From the NCBI GenBank assembly GCA_002419445.1, contig DIGC01000119.1, positions 1 to 7,441 of the forward strand: a stretch of 7,441 nt of DNA. The letters are read 5' to 3'. The position numbers and the translations under genes were made by a program. This DNA comes from Caryophanales bacterium UBA5732. Its GTDB lineage: Bacteria; Bacillota_I; Bacilli_A; Izemoplasmatales; Hujiaoplasmataceae. Positions 1 through 5,731 of the stretch are shown one piece after another. The notes below the pieces were generated by a model. The model worked only from the letters and a program-made list of their open reading frames with translations, ran no database searches and was not told the DNA's origin. Each line of letters begins with the position of its first letter. Position 1 is the stretch's first letter.

Positions 1-6
1 AATAAA

Positions 7-39
7 AAAAAGCTACCAAGTTAACCCAGGTAGCTTTTT
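7..39 (-). terminator. Rho-independent terminator of the flavolipoprotein gene
   Basis: Arms 7-17 and 29-39 form a perfect 11-bp stem with core AGCTACC/GGTAGCT around an 11-base loop. Read on the minus strand, the stem runs directly into a T-rich tail (complement of 1-11). It lies 15 bases past the TAA of the lipoprotein gene. The stem is also flanked by T residues on the plus strand (35-39), so it could terminate transcription in both directions if a convergent gene lies to the left of the window. Confidence 0.88.
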
Positions 40-54
40 AAAATATTAATTTTC

Positions 55-1059
55 TTATGCAGGCATTTTAGCAAATAAACTTGCTAATAAGTCATAATAT
101 GTTTGTGAACGAACAGTAACTCCAGCTAAGTCGTCTAGTAAAGTTGTGCCATCAATTGTACCACCGCGTTCCGCAAGAGCTGCTAAATCTTCATTCCAGC
201 CATTAGCTTCTACGTAATCAGTAATTAATTGAGCTTGTTCAAACCACTCTAATGTTGATGGTTCAGTTCCAGCAACCCACGCGCCGTCTACAAATACGTA
301 GCTTCCAGAACCCTTCATACCATAATCAAATCCCAATTCTTGTTTAGTTTGAGTGTTCCATGCAAATGTAGCCCCAGTAGGTGCTCCTTGAAGAACGTCT
401 ATTAATAAGTCTGAGAAGTTACCTTCTGCATCAACTGTCATAGTAGCGATATATAGATCGTCTGCTGAGCAAATAATTGCTTGCATCTTTCCATCTTTAG
501 CTAATTGAACAGCTTCAGCGGCTAAAGTAGTGTATCCACCGTCTGAAATAGTAACGCCAGCCACGTTGTCAATAACAGTTGCCTCATCAGTTGTAACTGA
601 ATCATAACCATTGGCTAACATGTAAGCTTCGATTAAAGCAGCTTGTTCGTACCATTCAGCACTTGCTCCACCGAATTGAACCATACCATAATCGTCGCCT
701 AATTCTTTTTTAGTCATTACATTCCATACATAAGTCCAAGTGTCGTCTGTCAAATCTTCTGGTGTTTCTGTACCAGCTGTTTGAGTGTCAACGCCTTGAC
801 GTGCATCGATGTAGTAACCAACGATTTCATCGTTTTCGATTGTAACAGTTACAGTAGTAACCATTGGTGCGTTTGAATGAACACCTACTAGATAAGCTGT
901 GAATTCTCCGTCTGCTGCGAATTCTCTAGGAGCTAGGGTAGTTGGTGCTTCAGTTGTTGGTGCTGCAGTTGTTGGTGCTGCAGTCGTTGTGTTGCCGTTA
1001 CATCCAGTTACGACTACTAGTGTAATCAATGCAACAAATAAAACAAATAATTTTTTCAT
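55..1059 (-). CDS. Surface lipoprotein with two FMN-binding domains (PplA-like)
   Basis: 334 aa. Predicted secreted lipoprotein, anchored on the outer face of the membrane and carrying flavin. Residues 1-19 are a short positively charged signal peptide ending in a lipobox (VTG-Cys20). Residues 24-44 are a Thr/Pro/Ala-rich tether. Two homologous FMN-binding-type domains follow, about 50-190 and 195-330. They share a TK(K/Q)ELGxDYGM segment (116-126 and 238-248), an EW(Y/F)EQA segment (135-140 and 271-276), and end in flavinylation-like motifs DNVAGVT (Thr170) and DDLAGVT (Thr315). In FMN-binding domains of this type, ApbE attaches FMN through phosphoester to that Thr. The layout resembles Listeria PplA, a flavolipoprotein of extracellular electron transfer; that match is from memory of domain arrangement. 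The ATG is preceded by GGAGGAG with a 6-base spacer. The gene has its own promoter and terminator, so it is transcribed apart from the upstream rnf operon. Electron exchange with Rnf is inferred. Confidence 0.86.
   Translation of the reverse strand: MKKLFVLFVALITLVVVTGCNGNTTTAAPTTAAPTTEAPTTLAPREFAADGEFTAYLVGVHSNAPMVTTVTVTIENDEIVGYYIDARQGVDTQTAGTETPEDLTDDTWTYVWNVMTKKELGDDYGMVQFGGASAEWYEQAALIEAYMLANGYDSVTTDEATVIDNVAGVTISDGGYTTLAAEAVQLAKDGKMQAIICSADDLYIATMTVDAEGNFSDLLIDVLQGAPTGATFAWNTQTKQELGFDYGMKGSGSYVFVDGAWVAGTEPSTLEWFEQAQLITDYVEANGWNEDLAALAERGGTIDGTTLLDDLAGVTVRSQTYYDLLASLFAKMPA
929..988 (-). repeat. 15-bp tandem repeat encoding the TTxAP tether
   Basis: Three near-identical 15-base units (944-958, 959-973, 974-988; consensus ggtgctgcagttgtt) and one degenerate unit (929-943) encode TTAAP, TTAAP, TTEAP and TTLAP, residues 25-44 of the lipoprotein. 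The period is a multiple of three, so unit gain or loss would change the length of the linker between lipid anchor and flavin domains without breaking the frame. Confidence 0.85.
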
Positions 1060-1095
1060 TTAAATCTCCTCCATTTCATTTGATCGTACAACATG

Positions 1096-1124
1096 ATTAT
1101 ATACCAATTTATAAAATAAAACAA
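1096..1124 (-). promoter_or_regulatory. SigA-type promoter of the flavolipoprotein gene
   Basis: On the minus strand, TTGTTT (1119-1124) and a perfect TATAAT (1096-1101) are separated by exactly 17 bases. The predicted start near 1089 gives a leader of about 30 bases containing GGAGGAG (1066-1072) before the ATG. The promoter lies between the rnf terminator and the lipoprotein gene, so the gene can be expressed independently of rnf. Confidence 0.8.
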
Positions 1125-1139
1125 CCTATATTTAACCTG

Positions 1140-1153
1140 TGTAAGCGATTTTT
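1140..1153. promoter_or_regulatory. cre-like box upstream of the lipoprotein promoter
   Basis: The plus-strand 14-mer TGTAAGCGATTTTT matches the catabolite-responsive element pattern TGWAANCGNTNWCA at all but the last two positions. It lies 15 bases upstream of the -35 box, centred near -57 relative to the predicted start. A related box sits at almost the same distance from the rnf promoter. Chance similarity in AT-rich DNA is quite possible, and no CcpA gene is visible. Confidence 0.3.
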
Positions 1154-1255
1154 TTCATTTTCGAACATCCAAGTTTTTGCTTTGAAATTCAAAATAAATT
1201 CTTGTTAGTCTTTAAATTTTCTCGCTGAAGATAAGGATATATTTGAATATTAGAC

Positions 1256-1285
1256 AAAAAAACAGCACCCAGAATATGGATGCTG
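1256..1285 (-). terminator. Rho-independent terminator of the rnf operon
   Basis: On the minus strand CAGCATCC (1278-1285) pairs with GGGTGCTG (1263-1270), counting one U-G pair, to give an 8-bp stem with a 7-base loop, followed at once by seven T residues (1256-1262). It starts 12 bases after the rnfB stop codon, which shows that the rnf transcript and the short rnfB really end here. Confidence 0.93.
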
Positions 1286-1297
1286 AAATTTAATATT

Positions 1298-1606
1298 TTA
1301 TTGGTTAGCCTGTTCTTTTTTGTTCTTAAAATAGTTATCAAGATACTCCTGAATCACTGGTATCTGTTCCTTCTTGATCGGTTTACAATCAGCGGGTTTA
1401 TTTTCTTTGCTTAGAAGTGCAATTGCCATTTCCTTACATCCAGGATGTCCGCATGCACCACAGTTATACCTTGGCAATAAATCTACAATTTCATCAATTG
1501 AAGGATCTTCTTCAACGTGAAAAACTTTACTGACAAAATTGATTAACAACCCTAAAATAAAACCTAAGCCTGACAGAACAATTGCGGGAAGTAAAATATC
1601 TAGCAT
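1298..1606 (-). CDS. rnfB: RnfB, short form lacking the ferredoxin-like domain
   Basis: 102 aa. RnfB normally takes electrons from reduced ferredoxin and passes them to the membrane core of Rnf. Residues 4-26 form the N-terminal membrane anchor. An Fe-S domain follows with Cys49-x2-Cys52-x4-Cys57-x16-Cys74, including the family signature NCGACGHPGC. The protein stops about 28 residues later in a lysine-rich tail. Family members usually run to about 180 residues or far more and carry extra CxxCxxCxxxC ferredoxin-like clusters; none are here. The stop is followed by the operon terminator, so this looks like a natural end, not a frameshift. The ATG overlaps the rnfA stop by one base (TAATG), and its Shine-Dalgarno GGAGGA (1615-1620) lies in the last codons of rnfA. 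How this form receives electrons is unknown; it might dock a soluble ferredoxin directly. Confidence 0.92.
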   Translation of the reverse strand: MLDILLPAIVLSGLGFILGLLINFVSKVFHVEEDPSIDEIVDLLPRYNCGACGHPGCKEMAIALLSKENKPADCKPIKKEQIPVIQEYLDNYFKNKKEQANQ

Positions 1607-2181
1607 TAAATTATTCCTCCAAATCTAGAGAAGATAATTGCCAAGATAGCTGCTATCACTAGAGCGATAGGTGCACCTTTAAACGCTTTTGGGACAGGAG
1701 AGAAATCTAACTTTTCTCTTAACATTGAGAAAATATAGATTACAAATAAAAAGCCTAAGCCGATAAAAGTTGTATAAACTATCATTTGGATAAAATTATA
1801 TTCTTTTGAAATATTCAGAATTGCTACCCCAAGAACTCCACAGTTAGTGGTAATAAGTGGTAAGTAGATACCTAAAGCTTTATAAAGCGTCGGTGATACT
1901 TTTTTCAAGAAAATTTCTACCATCTGAACTAAAGAAGCTATTACTAAAATAAAGACAATTGTTCTCATGTAGGTAATAGAAAATGCTTCCAAAACATACT
2001 TGTATAATAACCAAGTGACTGAACTTGATATCAGCATTACAAAGGTTACTGCCACCCCCATGCCCAACGCACTGCTTCTCTTGGTCGATACGCCAATGAA
2101 AGGACAAATTCCCAAGAATTGTGAAAGAATAATATTTTCTAATATAAATGCTGAGAAAGCTAAAACTAATAAATTATCCAT
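1606..2181 (-). CDS. rnfA: RnfA, membrane subunit of the Rnf complex
   Basis: 191 aa, the usual length for RnfA/NqrE. It is a six-helix integral membrane protein that forms the core of the complex together with RnfE. Two family motifs carry the half-membrane cysteines: LGICPFIG (Cys26) and LPLITTNCGVLG (Cys114). In known Rnf/Nqr structures the equivalent cysteines, with those of the partner subunit, hold an intramembrane [2Fe-2S] cluster that moves electrons across the membrane. The start ATG overlaps the end of rnfE by 8 bases (ATGGATAA), with a GGAAG-type ribosome site upstream. The last codons (FGGII, stop) double as the ribosome binding site of rnfB. No key residue is missing. Confidence 0.97.
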   Translation of the reverse strand: MDNLLVLAFSAFILENIILSQFLGICPFIGVSTKRSSALGMGVAVTFVMLISSSVTWLLYKYVLEAFSITYMRTIVFILVIASLVQMVEIFLKKVSPTLYKALGIYLPLITTNCGVLGVAILNISKEYNFIQMIVYTTFIGLGFLFVIYIFSMLREKLDFSPVPKAFKGAPIALVIAAILAIIFSRFGGII

Positions 2182-2842
2182 TATTTTTCACTTCCTTCGC
2201 TAATTTATTTTGGTAATTATTTGAAATTGCTGTGATAGCCGCTAAGATTAAGCCAAAGGTCAAGAAAGCACCTACTGGTTGAACAAACATTGCAATTGGT
2301 TCAATCTTTAAGAAGTTAAAGATGAAAGCTAGGTTTATTTGCAAATCTCCCCATATTGTTAATGTTCCTTTGCCTAAGAACTCTCTAAAAATACTAATTA
2401 ACATAATTGCTGCGCCATATCCCAAAGCCATACCAGCACCATCGATTAATGAATCAACTGGTTTGTTTTCGGAAGCGAATGCTTCTGCGCGACCTAAGAT
2501 AATGCAGTTAACGACGATTAATGGAATGAACACGCCTAGTGAAAAATATAGGGAAGGTAAATATGCGTGCATAACCATTTCAACGATTGTAACTAAAGTT
2601 GCGATAACAACGATATAAACAGGTATTCTAACCGGTTTAACTAATTCAGCTAGTTTTTTGTTATTCATTATCAAAGAAATAATAAGATTAGATAATACAA
2701 GAACAAAAAATACTCCCAAAGTCATTCCGATTGCGTTTTCTAATGATGTTGTTACAGCTAAAGAAGGACACATTCCTAAAAGCGAAACGAATAATGGGTT
2801 TTCTTTGATAAGACCTTTAACAAAATTATCTTTCTTATTCAC
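2174..2842 (-). CDS. rnfE: RnfE, membrane subunit of the Rnf complex
   Basis: 222 aa, similar to other RnfE/NqrD proteins (about 200-230). It is paralogous to RnfA, with inverted topology, and pairs with it in the membrane. It carries LGMCPSLAV (Cys25) near the N terminus and IPLIVVNCIILGRAEAFAS (Cys113), the conserved half-membrane cysteines of the shared [2Fe-2S] site. Several hydrophobic helices span about residues 35-60, 72-92, 100-118, 135-155 and 187-207. The start is GTG at 2842, not ATG: the near-perfect Shine-Dalgarno AGGAGGTG lies 6 bases upstream, and the next Met is residue 24, beyond the first conserved region. The GTG sits inside the rnfG end (GTGAATAA, 8-base overlap), implying translational coupling. 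Confidence 0.96.
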   Translation of the reverse strand: MNKKDNFVKGLIKENPLFVSLLGMCPSLAVTTSLENAIGMTLGVFFVLVLSNLIISLIMNNKKLAELVKPVRIPVYIVVIATLVTIVEMVMHAYLPSLYFSLGVFIPLIVVNCIILGRAEAFASENKPVDSLIDGAGMALGYGAAIMLISIFREFLGKGTLTIWGDLQINLAFIFNFLKIEPIAMFVQPVGAFLTFGLILAAITAISNNYQNKLAKEVKNNG

Positions 2843-3368
2843 TTAACCCACCTCCTAAATCAGCTGCTATTCTTTCGCTAACTAAAGTAAAACATGCTTT
2901 AATAGCGTTTGATGTTTTTGTAACACCAGCGACAGCGTCAAATCCGGATAGATCATCGATTTTCAAAACGTTAAAGTCGTTATCAACAATATCAGCGCCG
3001 AAACCTGTAGTTTCTGAATGTGAGACAACCTGATAATTTTCAACTGATAAATCGCTGTTAACCGCTATTAACATTTCCACTTTTTGACTATCTGAATATC
3101 CTTGAGCTCTAACAGTATAAACTATTGCTTGAATATCTTCTGTTCCTTTAGCATTTAATATAAAGATTGTACCGAAATCGCCAGTACCTTCCACTTCAGA
3201 GATATCATAATCCGCTAAAGTATAAAATCCTGATAAAGCTTCATATTTAATTGCGTCTTCAACTTCTTTAATCTTTGGAGCGGTGAAGTGATTTACCACT
3301 GAAAGTAAAATACCACATAATAAACCAAGGCTTAACAATACTAATCCGGAGACTAAACCTTTATTCAT
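2835..3368 (-). CDS. rnfG: RnfG, FMN-carrying subunit of the Rnf complex
   Basis: 177 aa, close to the usual RnfG/NqrC length (about 180-210). A single N-terminal membrane helix (about 5-26) anchors an extracytoplasmic FMN-binding domain. SETTGFGADI (118-127) corresponds to the family's ETPGLGxxI segment, with Pro and Leu replaced by Thr and Phe. The flavinylation site is DAVAGVTKTS, with Thr150 as predicted attachment residue. The residue just before it is Val where most RnfG proteins have Ala (SGAT). RnfG relays electrons between RnfD and the RnfA/E side of the complex. There is a 1-base gap after the upstream RnfG-like gene, with Shine-Dalgarno AGGAGGT 7 bases before the ATG. Flavinylation needs an ApbE transferase, which is not in this window. 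Confidence 0.93.
   Translation of the reverse strand: MNKGLVSGLVLLSLGLLCGILLSVVNHFTAPKIKEVEDAIKYEALSGFYTLADYDISEVEGTGDFGTIFILNAKGTEDIQAIVYTVRAQGYSDSQKVEMLIAVNSDLSVENYQVVSHSETTGFGADIVDNDFNVLKIDDLSGFDAVAGVTKTSNAIKACFTLVSERIAADLGGGLSE
2849..2856 (-). promoter_or_regulatory. Ribosome binding site fixing the GTG start of rnfE
   Basis: AGGAGGTG on the minus strand is fully complementary to the canonical 16S 3' end and lies 6 bases before the GTG at 2842. It is embedded in the codons for the C-terminal glycines of RnfG. It decides the start because no in-frame ATG lies nearby. Confidence 0.85.
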
Positions 3369-3369
3369 A

Positions 3370-4548
3370 TTAGTTACCTCCTCCGTTCCAAGCAGTTAAA
3401 ACATCATCAACTAAAGTGAAGATTCTAATCATCGCATTTGAAGTTATTGTTGCTGAAGAAACAGCGTCAATATAAGTACCGTCAACTAAATAAGCATCCT
3501 TATAAGCATTCTCTACAGCTGGAACCGGTGCTCCGGTATATCCTTCATTATATTCTTCGTCATAAGTTTGTGAAGTGGTGATAGTCATTGCGACGACTTT
3601 ATCTAACGCTTCATTTAATTCAAATTCCACAGTAATCGGTTTACTAGCATATCCTTTTGTTTCAATAGTTATTTTTCTAGTTGTTTCATCATATGCAGTG
3701 ATATAAGTTTTTAAATCGATAAAACTTGTAGCCGGTAAATCGTTTTTAAATAAATCTTTATATGTTTGATTTGGTTCAACGCCAGTTATTGTTTCAACAT
3801 AGTTAAATTCATTATCGAAATAAGCTTCTAATACATTATTTTCCGCGCCATATGTAATATTTACAATATAAGGCTTTGTTAAGAAAGTAACAGAATCAAA
3901 GTTTCTTACTATTGAATTAATCGTATAAACAATATTAGGTATCTCAAAGTTGAAATCTCTAGCAAATAATTCTCTTGCATATTTCATGCCCACATCAAAT
4001 GATTTCGATGAATATGTCGCTCCTGCAACTGTATCAATTGTAAAAACAACATCGTCAAAAGTTTTATCTGTAAGTTGATTAAAGAAATCATCATCTAAAT
4101 TGCTATAAAAACTAGGTGTTTCGTTATTGCTTAAAACTTTAAGATCGATTAAAGTTTTTGTTTCAATATCAATTGCGTAAGCAACTTTAACTCCAGCTTC
4201 ACGTCCATGAGTTGTGATCACATAAACTACCGCAACCTCTATTTCGTCTGCTAATATTTTATAAGCTTCATTAAGTTCCGGTTGATAGGTTTCTGTTTCC
4301 GATGAAGGCAAAAGGTATTCTTTTGTAAGTTGTTCTGTTTCAAACACTTCCACTGTTTGTCCTTTACCCGCAAGTTCTATCAAAGATTCATAATAAATTC
4401 TGATTTCTTCTTGAGATCTAAAATCTTCGATAAAGTCTTCTTTTTCTTGTGTCATATATCTAGAGAAGATGCCACCAAAAACGAAAACTAAAATTAAGAT
4501 TAAACTAAAAATTAAGACCGATGAGTTATTTTTAAAGAAATTTTTCAT
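3370..4548 (-). CDS. Extra RnfG-like subunit with two FMN-binding motifs
   Basis: 392 aa, about twice a normal RnfG, sitting where a standard rnfCDGEAB operon has only rnfG. One N-terminal helix (about 11-28) anchors a large extracytoplasmic part. Domain 1 (about 100-200) looks RnfG-like: NNETPSFYS (141-149) recalls the ETPGLG segment, and DTVAGATYSS places a flavinylation Thr at 178. A middle stretch (205-290) has beta-rich, FMN-domain-like character but no motif I recognise. Domain 2 (about 290-390) ends in DAVSSATITS, with Thr367 as second attachment site. Both motifs keep the usual Ala before Thr, unlike the adjacent rnfG product. Its ATG follows the rnfD stop by one base and its own stop is one base before rnfG, so it is surely cotranslated with the complex. 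Role inferred: an added flavin relay on the outer face. It could instead be the true RnfG with the 177-aa protein as accessory; the smaller protein matches RnfG better. Confidence 0.87.
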   Translation of the reverse strand: MKNFFKNNSSVLIFSLILILVFVFGGIFSRYMTQEKEDFIEDFRSQEEIRIYYESLIELAGKGQTVEVFETEQLTKEYLLPSSETETYQPELNEAYKILADEIEVAVVYVITTHGREAGVKVAYAIDIETKTLIDLKVLSNNETPSFYSNLDDDFFNQLTDKTFDDVVFTIDTVAGATYSSKSFDVGMKYARELFARDFNFEIPNIVYTINSIVRNFDSVTFLTKPYIVNITYGAENNVLEAYFDNEFNYVETITGVEPNQTYKDLFKNDLPATSFIDLKTYITAYDETTRKITIETKGYASKPITVEFELNEALDKVVAMTITTSQTYDEEYNEGYTGAPVPAVENAYKDAYLVDGTYIDAVSSATITSNAMIRIFTLVDDVLTAWNGGGN

Positions 4549-4549
4549 T

Positions 4550-5731
4550 TTATATCACCCACCCTAAGTAAGGTATATAAACTGTGTACATATTACCCGC
4601 TTTAACTAAAGTATAAACGGCTAATACTAATAATAATCCAGTTAATATGCCAAAATATAGTCCGCCAGGTTTTGTAAATCTCTTCGTCCTAATAACAGCT
4701 GTGAATTTATCAATTGGTAATGTGAAAATATTCAAAAAAATCAATGAAGTAGCAACACCTTCAGGTAAACTACCAACAAATCTAAATAAGACAGTAAACA
4801 CGCCTAAGAATAAGGCGAAGAATACTTTTCCTAAAATATTAGTCGGCGTAGTTACCGGTTCAGTTGCCATAAAGACAGCAGCGAACATCACACCGCCGCT
4901 GAAGACTGAATAAGCTGGGAACCATAATCCAGCGTCTCCGCTTAAAGCACCAATAATCCAAGATAAACCAAATACGGTCCCAACATAGATAACTGGAGTG
5001 TACCATTTGATAACTTTTCTAATCACAAGATAAAGACCACCGAACATAATCGCTAAAGCGCTGGTTTCACCAAGGGCTCCAGGAATAGTTCCGATAAAGA
5101 AATCCCATAAACTTCCATAAGGCGCAACTAAAATATCATAATTAATTTGACCGCTAGATGCAAGCGCTCCTAGAGGCGTCGCTCCAGCATAAGAGTCGAT
5201 AATTGCTTCTGAAGCATTAAATAAACCACCTGCATTATTGATAACACCCATAAGAGTGAAACCAACGACAGTATATCCCAATAAGGCTGGATTAAAAATA
5301 TTATGTCCGAATCCGCCAAAAATCATTTTACCGATAATTGTCGCGATAAAAGCTGCAAATATTAAAACCCAAATTGGCGTATAAAGCGGTAATAATAAAG
5401 CTAAAATCAAACCAGGAATAGCTGAAAAAGATACTGATAACTTAGTCATGATTCCTTTTAAACTACGATCTTCTTTGTTAGTAACAAAAACAAAGATACC
5501 TTCCATCATTACTGATATAAAACCACCAAGTAAGATGAAAACTAATGGATAGAACATTTCTAATAAACCAATATTGCCATCCAAATAAACTTGTATTCCA
5601 TTCTTATACCAAGTAAAAAGAATAACCGGTAATAAAGCAATCATGAAATCTTTCATCATTACTTTAGTGCCATAATCTTTTTCATCTGAGGCTCTTAAGA
5701 ATGGGGCTTTACCGCCAGCAAATCTAGCCAT
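4550..5731 (-). CDS. rnfD: RnfD, flavinylated membrane subunit of the Rnf complex
   Basis: 393 aa, a multi-helix membrane protein of the NqrB/RnfD family; its length exceeds E. coli RnfD (about 350). Family motifs are present in order: GGFGHNIFNPAL (139-150), the flavinylation motif YAGATPLGAL with Thr185 as predicted covalent FMN site, GALGETSALAI (218-228), and ATEPVTTPT (289-297). RnfD takes part in electron transfer and is a main candidate for ion translocation; whether Na+ or H+ is moved cannot be read here. The first 28 residues are hydrophilic and basic, as expected for a cytoplasmic N terminus. The ATG overlaps the rnfC stop by one base (TAATG), with an AAAGGAG ribosome site inside the end of rnfC. 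The stop is separated by one base from the next gene. All expected key residues are seen. Confidence 0.97.
   Translation of the reverse strand: MARFAGGKAPFLRASDEKDYGTKVMMKDFMIALLPVILFTWYKNGIQVYLDGNIGLLEMFYPLVFILLGGFISVMMEGIFVFVTNKEDRSLKGIMTKLSVSFSAIPGLILALLLPLYTPIWVLIFAAFIATIIGKMIFGGFGHNIFNPALLGYTVVGFTLMGVINNAGGLFNASEAIIDSYAGATPLGALASSGQINYDILVAPYGSLWDFFIGTIPGALGETSALAIMFGGLYLVIRKVIKWYTPVIYVGTVFGLSWIIGALSGDAGLWFPAYSVFSGGVMFAAVFMATEPVTTPTNILGKVFFALFLGVFTVLFRFVGSLPEGVATSLIFLNIFTLPIDKFTAVIRTKRFTKPGGLYFGILTGLLLVLAVYTLVKAGNMYTVYIPYLGWVI

Noticed and set aside
1181..1193. 13-base palindrome TTTGAA-A-TTCAAA in the gap between rnfB and the lipoprotein gene
   Set aside because: Short and AT-rich, far upstream of the promoter, not repeated elsewhere; likely chance.
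1060..1255. Riboswitch or small RNA (for example an FMN riboswitch) ahead of the lipoprotein gene
   Set aside because: The predicted leader is only about 30 bases, and no conserved riboswitch core or extended stem set is seen upstream.
1060..1297. Possible remnant of the missing RnfB C-terminal domain after a frameshift
   Set aside because: No CxxCxxCxxxC-type coding is visible downstream; the stretch contains the operon terminator and the next promoter instead.
1880..2107. Minus-strand open frame inside rnfA
   Set aside because: It is a shifted frame within a clearly conserved gene, with no recognisable protein features.
2000..2846. Plus-strand open frames opposite rnfA and rnfE (2000-2203, 2322-2618, 2658-2846)
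   Set aside because: They are antisense to conserved membrane proteins, have no convincing ribosome sites and no recognisable domains.
4647..4913. Plus-strand open frame opposite rnfD
   Set aside because: Antisense shadow of a conserved gene; low-complexity translation without family resemblance.
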